A DNA stretch of 64,000 nt, taken from Aphrocallistes beatrix. Lineage: Eukaryota; Porifera; Hexactinellida; Sceptrulophora; Aphrocallistidae. Positions within the stretch are counted from its first letter, which is position 1. The number at the start of each line of letters is the position of its first letter. The stretch spans positions 2,666,001-2,730,000 of the forward strand of contig OY725505.1 in NCBI GenBank assembly GCA_963281255.1, written 5' to 3'. A program made the position numbers and the translations under genes. The notes below the pieces were generated by a model. The model was not told where the DNA came from. It saw nothing but the letters and a program-made list of their open reading frames with translations, and ran no database searches. Shown here piece after piece: positions 11,930 through 23,240 of the stretch.

Positions 11930-12825
11930 AACATGTGTTATAACATGTGTTATAACACGTGTTATAACATGTGTTATAACATGTGTTATAACATGTGTTA
12001 TAACACGTGTTATAACATGTGTTATAACACGTGTTATAACATGTGTTATAACATGTGTTATAACATGTGTTATAACACGTGTTATAACATGTGTTAGAAC
12101 ACGTGTTATAACATGTGTTATAACACGTGTTATAACATGTGTTAGAACACGTGTTATAACATGTGTTATAACATGTGTTATAACATGTGTTATAACACGT
12201 GTTATAACATGTGTTATAACATGTGTTATAACATGTGTTATAACAGGGTTATAACATGTGTTATAACATGAGTAATAACAGTGTTATAACACATGTTATA
12301 ACAGTGTTATAACATGTGTTATAACATGTGTTATAACAGGGTTATAACATGTGTTATAACAGTGTTATAACATGAGTTATAACAGTGTTATAACACATGT
12401 TATAACAGTGTTATAACATGTGTTATAACATGTGTTATAACATGAGTTATACCACGGTTATAACACTGTTATAACACATGTTATAACACTGTTATAACAC
12501 ATGTTATAACACTGTTATAACTCTTGTTATAACACTGTTATAACTCATGTTATAACACTGTTATAACTCATGTTATAACACTGTTATAACTCATGTTATA
12601 ACACTGTTATAACACATGTTATAACACTGTTATAACACATGTTATAACACTGTTATAACACATGTTATAACACTGTTATAACTCATGATATAACACTGTT
12701 ATAACACATGTTATAACACTGTTATAACACATGTTATAACACTGTTATAACTCATGTTATAACAGTGTTATAACACATGTTATAACACTGTTATAACTCA
12801 TGTTTTATAACACTGTTTTATAACA

Positions 12826-13054
12826 CTGTTCTAACACTTATAATTTAATGCTCGGTGCATATTTTTTGTCTGTACATATGAAATATCATTCGAAATTACT
12901 TTTGGTTGTGGCAGTTCCATTGAGTAATATGTGCAGAGTAATCCTTGTGATTACAACGTGTATCGAATAGAATACTCACCTATAATTCAAGCTCCTATTA
13001 CTAAGGGCGTTCAAAAAGTTTACATCATTTGCTTCTTGCTAGATGTGTTATAAC
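12826..13054. repeat. Unique spacer copy 1 within the satellite (carries mariner 5' end)
   Basis: A non-satellite segment starting ACACTTATAATTTAATGCTC and ending in the left terminus of the mariner (AGGGCGTTCAAAAAGTTTAC up to CTTGCTAGA), after which satellite resumes directly. Copies 2 and 3 start near 13866 and 15999. Confidence 0.9.
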
Positions 13055-13865
13055 ATGTGTTATAACAGGGTTATAACATGTGTTATAACAGTGTTATAAC
13101 ATGAGTTATAACAGTGTTATAACAGGGTTATAACATGTGTTATAACAGTGTTATAACATGAGTTATAACAGTGTTATAACATGTGTTATAACATGTGTTA
13201 TAACATGTGTTATAACATGAGTTATAACACGGTTATAACACATGTTATAACACTGTTATAACATGAGTTATAACACGGTTATAACACATGTTATAACACT
13301 GTTATAACACATGTTATAACACTGTTATAACTCATGTTATAACACTGTTATAACTCATGATATAACACTGTTATAACACATGTTATAACACTGTTATAAC
13401 ACATGTTATAACACTGTTATAACTCATGTTATAACACTGTTATGACACATGTTATAACACTGTTATAACTCATGTTATAACACTGTTATGACACATGTTA
13501 TAACACTGTTATAACTCATGTTATAACACTGTTATAACACATGTTATAACACTGTTATAACACATGTTATAACACTGTTATAACTCATGTTATAACACTG
13601 TTATAACTCATGATATAACACTGTTATAACACATGTTATAACACTGTTATAACTCATGTTATAACACTGTTATAACTCATGTTATAACACTGTTATGACA
13701 CATGTTATAACACTGTTATAACATGTGTTATAACACTGTTATAACTCATGTTATAACACTGTTATAACACATGTTATAACACTGTTATAACACATGTTAT
13801 AACACTGTTATAACTCATGATATAACACTGTTATAACTCATGTTTTATAACACTGTTTTATAACA

Positions 13866-14019
13866 CTGTTCTAACACTTATAATTTAATGCTCGGTGCAT
13901 ATTTTTTGTCTGTACATATGAAATATCATTCGAAATTACTTTTGGTTGTGGCAGTTCCATTGAGTAATATGTGCAGAGTAATCCTTGTGATTACAACGTG
14001 TATCGAATAGAATACTCAC
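13866..14019. repeat. Unique spacer copy 2 within the satellite, cut by the assembly gap
   Basis: Nearly identical to copies 1 and 3 up to GAATACTCAC, where the run of N begins. The missing part presumably holds the same mariner left end. Confidence 0.9.
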
Positions 14020-14219
14020 NNNNNNNNNNNNNNNNNNNNNNNNNNNNNNNNNNNNNNNNNNNNNNNNNNNNNNNNNNNNNNNNNNNNNNNNNNNNNNNNN
14101 NNNNNNNNNNNNNNNNNNNNNNNNNNNNNNNNNNNNNNNNNNNNNNNNNNNNNNNNNNNNNNNNNNNNNNNNNNNNNNNNNNNNNNNNNNNNNNNNNNNN
14201 NNNNNNNNNNNNNNNNNNN
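14020..14219. other. Assembly gap (200 N)
   Basis: Exactly 200 N inside the satellite. A round number suggests a placeholder for unknown length. Confidence 0.95.
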
Positions 14220-15998
14220 CATGTTATAACACTGTTATAACTCATGTTATAACACTGTTATGACACATGTTATAACACTGTTATAACTCATGTTATAACA
14301 CTGTTATGACACATATTATAACACTGTTATAACTCATGTTATAACACTGTTATAACACATGTTATAACACTGTTATAACACATGTTATAACACTGTTATA
14401 ACTCATGTTATAACACTGTTATAACTCGTGATATAACACTGTTATAACACATGTTATAACACTGTTATAACTCATGTTATAACACTGTTATAACTCATGT
14501 TATAACACTGTTATGACACATGTTATAACACTGTTATAACATGTGTTATAACACTGTTATAACTCATGTTATAACACTGTTATAACACATGTTATAACAC
14601 TGTTATAACACATGTTATAACACTGTTATAACTCATGATATAACACTGTTATAACTCATGATATAACACTGTTATAACACATGTTATAACACTGTTATAA
14701 CACATGTTATAACACTGTTATAACTCATGTTATAACACTGTTATAACACATGTTATAACACTGTTATAACTCATGTTATAACAGTGTTATAACTCATGTT
14801 ATAAAACAGTGTTATAACATGTGTTATAACAGTGTTATAACATGAGTTATAACACTGTTATGACACATGTTATGACACTGTTATAACATGTGTTATAACA
14901 CTGTTATAACTCATGTTATAACACTGTTATAACTCATGTTATAACACTGTTATGACACATGTTATAACACTGTTATAACTCATGTTATAACACTGTTATG
15001 ACACATGTTATAACACTGTTATAACTCATGTTATAACACTGTTATAACACATGTTATAACACTGTTATAACACATGTTATAACACTGTTATAACTCATGT
15101 TATAACACTGTTATAACTCATGATATAACACTGTTATAACACATGTTATAACACTGTTATAACTCATGTTATAACACTGTTATAACTCATGTTATAACAC
15201 TGTTATGACACATGTTATAACACTGTTATAACATGTGTTATAACACTGTTATAACTCATGTTATAACACTGTTATAACACATGTTATAACACTGTTATAA
15301 CACATGTTATAACACTGTTATAACTCATGATATAACACTGTTATAACTCATGATATAACACTGTTATAACACATGTTATAACACTGTTATAACACATGTT
15401 ATAACACTGTTATAACTCATGTTATAACACTGTTATAACACATGTTATAACACTGTTATAACTCATGTTATAACAGTGTTATAACTCATGTTATAAAACA
15501 GTGTTATAACATGTGTTATAACAGTGTTATAACATGAGTTATAACACTGTTATGACACATGTTATAACACTGTTATAACATGTGTTATAACACTGTTATA
15601 ACTCATGTTATAACACTGTTATAACACATGATATAACACTGTTATAACTCATGTTATAACACTGTTATAACACATGATATAACACTGTTATAACTCATGA
15701 TATAACACTGTTATAACACATGTTATAACACTGTTATAACACATGTTATAACACTGTTATAACACATGTTATAACACTGTTATAACTCATGTTATAACAG
15801 TGTTATAACTCATGTTATAACACTGTTATGACACATGTTATAACACTGTTATAACACATGTTATAACACTGTTATAACACATGTTATAACACTGTTATAA
15901 CACATGTTATAACACTGTTATAACTCATGTTATAACAGTGTTATAACACATGTTATAACACTGTTATAACTCATGTTTTATAACACTGTTTTATAACA

Positions 15999-16176
15999 CT
16001 GTTCTAACACTTATAATTTAATGCTCGGTGCATATTTTTTGTCTGTACATATGAAATATCATTCGAAATTACTTTTGGTTGTGGCAGTTCCATTGAGTAA
16101 TATGTGCAGAGTAACCCTTGTGATTACAACGTGTATCGAATAGAATACTCACCTATAATTCAAGCTCCTATTACTA
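15999..16176. repeat. Unique spacer copy 3, leading into the mariner element
   Basis: Same spacer as at 12826 and 13866. Here it continues into the complete right part of the mariner instead of returning to satellite. Confidence 0.9.
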
Positions 16177-17150
16177 AGGGCGTTCAAAAAGTTACATCAT
16201 TTGCTTCTTGCTAGAAAAGTAATGCTAGAAAAGTAATGTAATATGAAACCATTGATAGCTGAAAATAGGGCTATCGATATGCTCTAAATTGCTGTAAAGT
16301 AATCGAATCTAGCTATTATACTTTTGAAATTTGAACTTCTTGAACTTAGTCAGCTTTCTGATAGTCTATTTTTATGGCTTCAAAATATTCATCAAGCAAA
16401 TATGAAAAAAACAAAAAAAACAAAGAGTGTCGTGTGCAAAAAAAACTCATCAAAAAGTATGAAGATTGTGATACACGAAGACTATATGAAATAGTTACAG
16501 GGGACGAAACATGGATAAAGTTCTCAGAGCCTGAACGAAAGGAGCGGAGCAAAGCATGGCTCCCAAAAAATTCGATCCCCCTTACAAAACCTCGGCCCGA
16601 TTTCAGAGAGGAAAAGGTACTATACAGTATATTCTTTGATGCATATGGCCCAGTAGCACAAATACCTGTACCTAAAGGCGGAAAGATGAATGGTGACTTT
16701 TACTCATCAAAATGTCTACGAGAGGTTGAAGATTTTTACAAAACCAGAAGACCAAGCACTGGCGCTCGTGGAATTAAGCTTCTCCACGATAATGCCAGGC
16801 CCCATGTCTCCAAGCTTACCAGACAAACTATAGATGAAATCGGGTTCGAAGTTTTAGAACATCCTCCCTACTCACCTGATCTTTCACCATGCGACTTCTG
16901 GCTATTTCCAGAGATGAAAAAACACCTTGGAGGGAAACATTTTTCAACAAGATCCGAACTGGGAACCGCCGTTTACCACTACCTACATAGTGTCGAGAGA
17001 GATGAGTACAAAAAAACGTTTTCGAAGTGGATTGAACGTCTGAAACTTTGCATCGATAATCAAGGAGAGTACTTTGAACACATTATGTAATTACATTGAT
17101 AGTAGATATGTTGGTTTAGTTAATATTTACAAATGATGTAAACTCGCCCT
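16177..17150 (+). mobile_element. Mariner element with TIRs, 5' part of the coding region missing
   Basis: Left end AGGGCGTTCAAAAAGTTACA and right end (other strand) AGGGCGAGTTTACATCATTT are inverted repeats bordered by TA (16175-16176, 17151-17152). At 974 bp it is shorter than the usual roughly 1.3 kb of mariner elements because the N-terminal third of the transposase is absent. Confidence 0.85.
16374..17090 (+). CDS. Mariner transposase catalytic domain (DD34D), N-terminally truncated
   Basis: An uninterrupted 238-residue frame from ATG 16374. It contains all three catalytic aspartates in their usual contexts: GDETW, HDNARPH and PPYSPDLSPCDFWLF, with 34 residues between the second and third Asp as in the DD34D mariner class. 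Mariner transposases are normally about 345 residues with an N-terminal paired-type helix-turn-helix that binds the inverted repeats; here that domain is missing, so the protein could not bind its ends by itself. The start chosen is simply the first ATG, and the upstream 190 bases do not encode the missing domain. The catalytic frame is free of stops, so the element is fairly young. Confidence 0.85.
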   Translation: MASKYSSSKYEKNKKNKECRVQKKLIKKYEDCDTRRLYEIVTGDETWIKFSEPERKERSKAWLPKNSIPLTKPRPDFREEKVLYSIFFDAYGPVAQIPVPKGGKMNGDFYSSKCLREVEDFYKTRRPSTGARGIKLLHDNARPHVSKLTRQTIDEIGFEVLEHPPYSPDLSPCDFWLFPEMKKHLGGKHFSTRSELGTAVYHYLHSVERDEYKKTFSKWIERLKLCIDNQGEYFEHIM

Positions 17151-18043
17151 TAATTAAGGGAAAGTTTATCTATAACTAAATTGATGATAGTTTTTTTTAG
17201 TACACTCAAATACGAGTTATACAACAACTAATTGTTTGTTAATTTCACTGCAGTAAATATTTATAATTTCATCATTCTCAATCACCCATAAAATACTTGG
17301 TTCTACGTAATAGCCTGTACTTAATTTAACTTTGATAACTTCGTTAAGTTTGATACACATTTGGATTTATTCGTAAATCTGTTCACTAGATGCTGTTATG
17401 TGATCAGTAATGGAGTAGAGATGTTTTCCTTCTGAGTCGAAAAAGAATTATTTCTCAGGTATGATCTAGGTGTTGCATAATCAATAGCTATCTGCATTGG
17501 ATATTAAATCTGATCAGGACCTTTCCATCTAGTGAGTAGAAATCAGACAGGGCAACATTCAGAAAATAGTCCACACTTTCTACAGGTTCCTCCTTCAGAC
17601 ACACAACCTTGCACACATTACTCACTGCGAGCTCCACCCCTGACCACCCAACTGTCGCACCTTCTCCACCCGACACCTGTCCAGCTCCTCTCTGACTGTA
17701 TTCAACTACTGGAATGGAGCTTTTTTCCTAACAATCGCTCTACATCTCATTCAGCTCTAGCAACATGCTTTTCTCTCTCTCTCTCTCTCTCTCTCTATAC
17801 TAGATGAGGGCAGTATTTGTGGTGTACATGGGTGCCTATCTACTCTGGATATATTTTGACTTGTGATACAATAGTTAGTTAATAGGCTGACTAATTGGTC
17901 GGAATTCAGAGGGTATGTATTGACCAACTATGCGTATATTTAAGTTTATAATAAGAATTAGATGGTTTGGTTTGATTAATTTGGGGAGAAAGGGATATAA
18001 TAAGAAGGTATGTTAATAGATACGACCGTATGCGTAATTACGC
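17151..18043. other. Non-coding stretch with a (TC)n run
   Basis: No gene recognised. A (TC)n microsatellite lies at 17772-17796. An open stretch over 17532-17807 is low-complexity and runs into the microsatellite, so I do not call it. This segment ends where receptor A0 upstream sequence resumes. Confidence 0.5.
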
Positions 18044-18430
18044 ACATAAATGACATTGAGATAGTGACATTATGATAGAAGGAGAAATAGGATATTTTAC
18101 CTTCATGGTTGCATCATAAATGTCTATAATACGTATTTGGTCTAATATTTACTGAAAACCCTAAAAGTACTTACCTTCAAAATACACAAATTGTACACTT
18201 TCTATTTCTCTGTTGCATCAGAGATAATAACAACGGTATTCAAGTGAATTGATACCTTTTTTTCAGCTTGCATGGAACCTCAGAAGTTCCATGAATACTG
18301 AAAGAATAGAAACTAAACATGTAAATTAACCATAAATGTCTGATATAAGGACGTCTCCACTGGGGGGGGGGCACAGGGGGTTTTAATGTCTCCTCTCGGA
18401 ACATTTTCGGGTTCCAAGGCAATGCCCTCC
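18044..18430 (-). pseudogene. Detached upstream region of receptor A0
   Basis: From ACATAAATGACATTGAGATAG onward the sequence follows, in minus orientation, the upstream block of the intact family A genes, including CATGGTTGCATCATAAA, CACAAATTGTACACTTTC and TGTTGCATCAGAGATAA. It is the continuation of the A0 upstream region that was interrupted at about 11929. Together with the A1 upstream block at 18690-18960 it forms a large inverted repeat, because A0 (-) and A1 (+) were head to head. Confidence 0.8.
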
Positions 18431-18963
18431 CCCTATGGCAAAAAATTATTCATAGTATTTAGAACTCCGTTAAAGATTTGGTGAAATAAATTTTCTAAAA
18501 TTATTACAATTATTTTGCCCAAATTTGAGGAATCTGGGCACACTTTGAGATAAATACAATCAACTTCTAGGAACTCTGCCCTTGGAGTCCACTGCCACCC
18601 TAGACTCCCAGTTTGGTTGTGTACCTCGATCAGAAAATCTGTTTTGTGATTTTCTTCGAAGAAAAGTATATAAAAAGAAAAGTATATAAAAAGAAAACTT
18701 GAATACCGTTGTTATTATCTCTGATGCAACAGAGAAATATAAAGTGTACAATTTGTGTATTTTGAAGGAAAGTACTTTTAGGGTTTTCTTCAAGTAAATT
18801 TCAGACCAAATACTTAATTATAGACATTTATGATGCAACCATGAAGATAAATTATCCTATTTCTCCTTCTATTATAATGTCACTATCTCAATGTCATTTA
18901 CTATGTCAATATCCGAACGTAATCCCCATTTAAAATATCCTCTTCTATGTTGAAATAATAATG

Positions 18964-18971
18964 TATATAAG
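18964..18971 (+). promoter_or_regulatory. TATA box of receptor A1
   Basis: TATATAAG about 59 bp before the A1 start codon. The same box, or TATATAATG, occurs at nearly the same distance upstream of A2, A3, A4 and A5, in an upstream block shared for about 350 bp. Confidence 0.7.
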
Positions 18972-19029
18972 TCAATTGATCTCAATATAATACAATCTCA
19001 ATATTTTTCACATAATTGATTATACAATA

Positions 19030-20205
19030 ATGAATTCATCTCATCTAACAACTTTCAATCACATTTCACAATTATCAGATAGCTACACTGCTATCATTTG
19101 CGCACCAATCATCCTTCTCAGTCAATCGTGTATCTTTACCCTTTCTTTGATATGGAGTTTCTACATTATTTACCAAATGATGAGAGACAAGCAGGTATTT
19201 AAAAGAATTAAAAAGTTGAAGAATACAATGCGTGAGTCGGAATTCATTAATATTGTAGAGAATGCAAACATCAGGCGCACTAAAAACCTATTATTTCTTG
19301 TAATATGCTTGTGTGAATACGGCATTTCTCTCTTAATATTAGCAGAAATAGTATTAAGTAATGTTTATCTGGTCGATCAAATGTTGTTACAATTGCCTCA
19401 TTCTCTCCCATACACTTCTGCCAGAAATCTTTTCTGCTTAGCTTTATTTTCCATATTAGAACGTATAAAAGTGATGTCATTTACTATGCTTTTTTACTCT
19501 ATAATAACATGCGCACGACTTCTGTCAGAATTCTTGAGTTGTAAATATCATTACTATGAAACTAAGCCTTATTTGTGTATCAGAATATTACTGTTATTCT
19601 GTGTTGTACTTGTACTAATGTTAATTGGAATATTTCGCCAATTGTTTCTATTATCGTTCATTGGAATTGTATTGGCTCTGATCTATCAATTCATACAACT
19701 CTGCTTTGCTGTGAAGAAACTAAAGAGATTACTTTACAAAAGACTGTTCGATGCACAGTACTTAGAATGTCAGCCTCCACATGTTGTAAACTATTTCAGA
19801 AGGGCACATTGGAACTTCAAATATGCTTCAACTATCCTCCTAATTGCTCTATTTCTACAAATACTGGGATATTCTATGTTATATATTTATTCTATCATCA
19901 GTATGATTGTCTATTTTCCCCGTACATGGCTGAATATTATACTGTATGGTACTACTAAAGAAGCAGCTCATGATTCTATCATTGCTGACAGATTTAATGA
20001 TTTTACTACTGATCTATTCTATGTTATTATTACTCTTGGAACAATTATGCAAGTCTTACCATACCTGTTGGTATCTATTCGGCTACTTTGCAGGAACATT
20101 GAAAATAAATTTGGAAAAATTGAGAACAAATATGATTGTACTCGGATAAAAGCGATGATAACAATAAATAATGATGTTTATCTGAGGAATCATCTTTTTG
20201 CCTAA
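19030..20205 (+). CDS. Receptor A1: family A seven-helix receptor, intronless
   Basis: A single-exon 391-residue protein. N-terminus MNSSH has a glycosylation sequon at residue 2. Hydrophobic segments: about 20-49, 87-110, 133-166, 183-203, 204-227, 266-297 and 328-354. Loops 51-86 and 228-265 and the C-terminus are rich in Lys/Arg, so by the positive-inside rule the N-terminus is outside, as in a GPCR. The TM4-TM5 extracellular loop is almost absent. The best conserved part is the TM5-TM6 loop (KRLFDAQYLECQPPHVVNYF). DRY and NPxxY motifs of rhodopsin-type receptors are missing. I do not recognise a named family; a chemosensory role is inferred only from tandem duplication, lack of introns and topology. 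It is the only family A member on the plus strand. Confidence 0.9.
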   Translation: MNSSHLTTFNHISQLSDSYTAIICAPIILLSQSCIFTLSLIWSFYIIYQMMRDKQVFKRIKKLKNTMRESEFINIVENANIRRTKNLLFLVICLCEYGISLLILAEIVLSNVYLVDQMLLQLPHSLPYTSARNLFCLALFSILERIKVMSFTMLFYSIITCARLLSEFLSCKYHYYETKPYLCIRILLLFCVVLVLMLIGIFRQLFLLSFIGIVLALIYQFIQLCFAVKKLKRLLYKRLFDAQYLECQPPHVVNYFRRAHWNFKYASTILLIALFLQILGYSMLYIYSIISMIVYFPRTWLNIILYGTTKEAAHDSIIADRFNDFTTDLFYVIITLGTIMQVLPYLLVSIRLLCRNIENKFGKIENKYDCTRIKAMITINNDVYLRNHLFA

Positions 20206-20446
20206 AGTAACATTTATATCTGAGAGATAAGTACTAAACTTTAGATTCCATTTTATCATTGTAATATTGATGCATTGTACTGAATATATGTAACAATTAA
20301 AGTAAAGTTTAGCAATCAATATTTACATATTAAACAGGGAGTATGTTGATGTCTTTAAATCTAAAGCTAGTTTACAAACATAAATACTACACTAAAGTTG
20401 TTTCTCTAAATTCGATTAAAAAAATGACACATTCCTGGGGCAACTT

Positions 20447-20970
20447 AGGGCTTAAAACTCGATTAATATGTATATATATATATATATATATATAAGCTGA
20501 TTTTTGGCATGTGGGAGTCCTTTGACAATGACTCCACTAAGTTCTGACCTCAGACAAAAATGTCGACTCATCATGGAATTACGACGTCATTATCATCTTT
20601 TCTAGAATTAGAAATTTCAGTTGTTCGACTATAACTCCGCTACTTGTATTTTAGGGGAGTGAAAGTTGAAATTTTAATAGACTGTGTATATTGATATACG
20701 TATCTCAAATACGATACAACTATCAACAAGAAATGATTACTCATTACTCTGTTATGACGTCATTATTTCGCATCAAAAAAATTTACAAATTGACAAATTT
20801 GATGGTTTTGTGAGTGATATCAATTATAACAGTAAGACAGACGCATTTCGAGATGTTATCTACCTTATGATTAATCGATGTGACCCTAGGCCCAAAGGGT
20901 TCCTCATGCGGACACAAAATGTCCGCCAGCCGCGCAGCGCAAGCAAGCGAAATGCGCTTGTGATTTTTAA
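20447..20970 (+). mobile_element. Helitron-like non-autonomous element, old copy
   Basis: Begins near TTAAAACTCGATTAATATG followed by (TA)n (20466-20494) and ends CAAGCAAGCGAAATGCGCTTG, a terminal hairpin shared with copies at 25393-27104 and 41269-41809. The first dozen bases have diverged from the TCCTTACTATT consensus. Non-coding. Confidence 0.65.
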
Positions 20971-21185
20971 AAATACAATGCACATTTTCTAGCGATTTTG
21001 GAAGAACAACTTTAGTGTATTTATTTCTGTAATACCAACTTGGGTTTTAAGACAACAACAACGTTTATTCATGTAAATATTTATTGTTTAATTGTATTCA
21101 TATATACAGTACAATACATAAAAATTACTCAATTATAAATTAGAATTTAAATTCTAGTACTTTTCTCTCTGACATGAATGGAACT

Positions 21186-22361
21186 TCAGGCAATGAAATG
21201 ATTCCTCAGATAAACATCATTATTTCTTGTTATCATCATTTTTATCTGAGTATAATCGTATTTGTTCTCAATCTTTCCAAACTTATTCCCAATGTTCCTG
21301 CAAAGTAGCCGAATAGATACAAACAAGTATGGTAAGACTTGCATAATGGTTGCAAGAGTAATAATGACATAGAACAGATCGGTAGTGACATCATTAAGTC
21401 TGTCTGCAAAGATAGAATCATGATGTGCTTCTTCAGTACCATACAGTATAATATCTAGCCATATACGGGGATAATAGACAATCATGGTGATGATAGAATA
21501 AATATATATAATAGCATATCCTAGTGTTTGTAGAAATATAGCAATTAGGAGGATAGTTGAAGCATATTTGAAGTTCCAATGTGCTCTTCTGAAATAGTTT
21601 ACAACATATCGAGGCTGACATTCTAAGTACTGTGCATCGAACAGTCTTTTGTAAAGTAATTTCTTTAGTTTCCTCACAGCGAAGCAGAGTTGAATGAATT
21701 GATAGATCAGAGCCAATGCGATTCCAATCAGTGAAAATAGAAACAATTGGCGAAATAGTCCGATCAACATGAGTACAGGTACAGCACAGAATGATAGTGA
21801 TATTTTGAGACATAAATAGGGCTCTATTTTATAGTAGTCATATTTACCACACAAGAAGTCTGTCAGAAGTCGGGCGCATGTTATTACAGAATAAAATAGC
21901 ATGAAAAATACCATTGCTGTTATACGAGGTGATACGGAAAATAGAGATTTGTGGAAAATTGTTCTGAGAGAAGTGTATGGGAGAGAATGAGGCCATTTAA
22001 ATTTTGGATTGTGTTTTCGATCAATAACCACTACAAGGACTAGATCTGCTAATATTGAAAGAGTAATGCCACATTCACACAAGCATATTACGAGAAAGAA
22101 TAGGTTTTTAGTGCGCCTGATGTTTGCATTCTCTACAACCTTATTGAATTCAAACTCATTCATTGTCTTCTTCATCTTTTTAGTCCTTTTAAGTATTTGC
22201 CTGTCTCTCATCATTTGGTAAATAATGTAGAAACTCCATATCAAAGGAAGATTAAATATACAGGATTGACTGAGAAAAATTATTGGCCCGCAAATGATAG
22301 CAGTATAGCTATCTGATAATTGGGCAACGTGATCAAAAGATGTTGTATGAGATGAATTCAT
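21186..22361 (-). CDS. Receptor A2: family A seven-helix receptor, intronless
   Basis: 391 residues, same layout as A1: MNSSHTTSFDHVAQLSDSYT at the N-terminus, seven hydrophobic segments, basic loops on the inferred cytoplasmic side, and the conserved segment FRQLFLFSLIGIALALIYQ followed by the FDAQYLECQPRYVVNYFRRA loop. The loop between TM2 and TM3 differs from A1 (VVVIDRKHNPKFKWPHSLPY), which is the most variable part of the family and faces outside in the predicted topology. Start fixed by family alignment and the TATA box 62-69 bp upstream. It converges with A1: the two 3' ends face each other across about 1 kb that holds a Helitron-like element. Confidence 0.9.
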   Translation of the reverse strand: MNSSHTTSFDHVAQLSDSYTAIICGPIIFLSQSCIFNLPLIWSFYIIYQMMRDRQILKRTKKMKKTMNEFEFNKVVENANIRRTKNLFFLVICLCECGITLSILADLVLVVVIDRKHNPKFKWPHSLPYTSLRTIFHKSLFSVSPRITAMVFFMLFYSVITCARLLTDFLCGKYDYYKIEPYLCLKISLSFCAVPVLMLIGLFRQLFLFSLIGIALALIYQFIQLCFAVRKLKKLLYKRLFDAQYLECQPRYVVNYFRRAHWNFKYASTILLIAIFLQTLGYAIIYIYSIITMIVYYPRIWLDIILYGTEEAHHDSIFADRLNDVTTDLFYVIITLATIMQVLPYLFVSIRLLCRNIGNKFGKIENKYDYTQIKMMITRNNDVYLRNHFIA

Positions 22362-22422
22362 TATCGTAAAATCAATTATAAATATGAAAATATTGAGATT
22401 GTATTATACTGAGACCAATTGG

Positions 22423-22430
22423 CTTATATA
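22423..22430 (-). promoter_or_regulatory. TATA box of receptor A2
   Basis: TATATAAG on the minus strand, 62-69 bp upstream of the A2 ATG, in the family's shared upstream block (to about 22830). Confidence 0.7.
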
Positions 22431-22839
22431 CATTAGAACTTTGCGAATGCTAACATTTCAACTTAGAAAAGGTTATTTTGAATGGGGATTTATATTCAGA
22501 TATTGTTTTACGTTACATAATTAACATTGAGATACCACTGGATGCTGTGACATTGTAATAGAAGAAGTAGGATTATCTATCCTCATGATTGTATCATAAA
22601 ATGTTCATAATTGGGTATTTATTTGAAATTTACCTGAAGATAAACCCTAACGGTACTTATCTTCAAAATACACAAACTGTACACTTTCTATTTCCTTGTT
22701 GCATCAGAGATAAAACGATGATATTCGATGATGAATGAATTGATACTTTTCTTTCAGCTTGCATGGAACCTCAGATGTTCTACGCATGCTGCAAGAAAAG
22801 AGGCTAAGCATGTAAATTAACCATTAAATATCTGATACA

Positions 22840-23240
22840 GGGGCTTCGCCACTAGGGAGTACGGGAGAGCAAATGCCTCCTCTCGGAACTTTTTCGTGTA
22901 TCCCCGGGTAATGCTCCAATGTATTTCCAGTATTTTGAACTCTCATCGAGATTTAATAAATAGATTTCAAAAATTATTGCAATTATTTGGTCCAAATTTG
23001 AGGAAGCTAGGCATATTTTGAAAATAATATTGTCACAACTTCCAGGGGCTCTGCCCCTGAACACATTGGATGCTCACAGTTTGGCGGTGTACCTTCATCA
23101 AAAAATATGTTTTGTGGTTTTCTCCTACTGCTAATTCGCCCTGCTTACCAATAAGAAAGATCCTTGCGACATCCCTGGTCTGATAGAGCTCATCAGGTTG
23201 TTGATAAAGAAGGTTTTCCCCCCTAAGATGAAAATGTTCG
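22840..23240. repeat. GC-richer repeat fragment upstream of A2
   Basis: Contains AACTTCCAGGGGCTCTGCCC and CCTTGCGACATCCCTGGTCT, which recur upstream of A4 (27410-27735), partly near 18540-18620 and 29580-29700, and near 51920-51970. Probably a dispersed transposon fragment that was duplicated together with the receptor units. No coding capacity recognised. Confidence 0.6.

Larger units (their letters stand above)
11930..16014. repeat. Palindromic satellite of 11-12-base units (TTATAACATGTG / TTATAACACTG)
   Basis: More than 300 tandem units of TTATAACATGTG, TTATAACACGTG, TTATAACACTG and TTATAACTCATG types. Each unit holds the self-complementary cores TTATAA and ACATGT, and TGTTATAACA is itself a palindrome. 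The predominant orientation flips near 12455, where the arrangement CATGAG...AGTG gives way to its complement CACTG...CTCATG. Higher-order repeats are visible: a unique spacer recurs at 12841, 13881 and 16014, and the irregular string ATAAAACAGTG recurs at 14801 and 15493 (692 apart). The true length is unknown because of the gap at 14020-14219. Confidence 0.95.

Noticed and set aside
11858-12097. Open frame encoding repeated CYNM/CYNT
   Set aside because: It is only a translation of the TTATAACATGTG satellite.
17532-17807. 91-residue open frame rich in Ser/Pro/His
   Set aside because: Runs into a (TC)n microsatellite and has no domain or homologue in the window.
19575-19958. A second open frame of about 126 residues inside the receptor A genes, open in A1, A2, A4, A5 and A6
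   Set aside because: It overlaps the most conserved nucleotide stretch, so its conservation is expected. It is broken in A3 and has no recognisable domain. Most likely a shadow frame.
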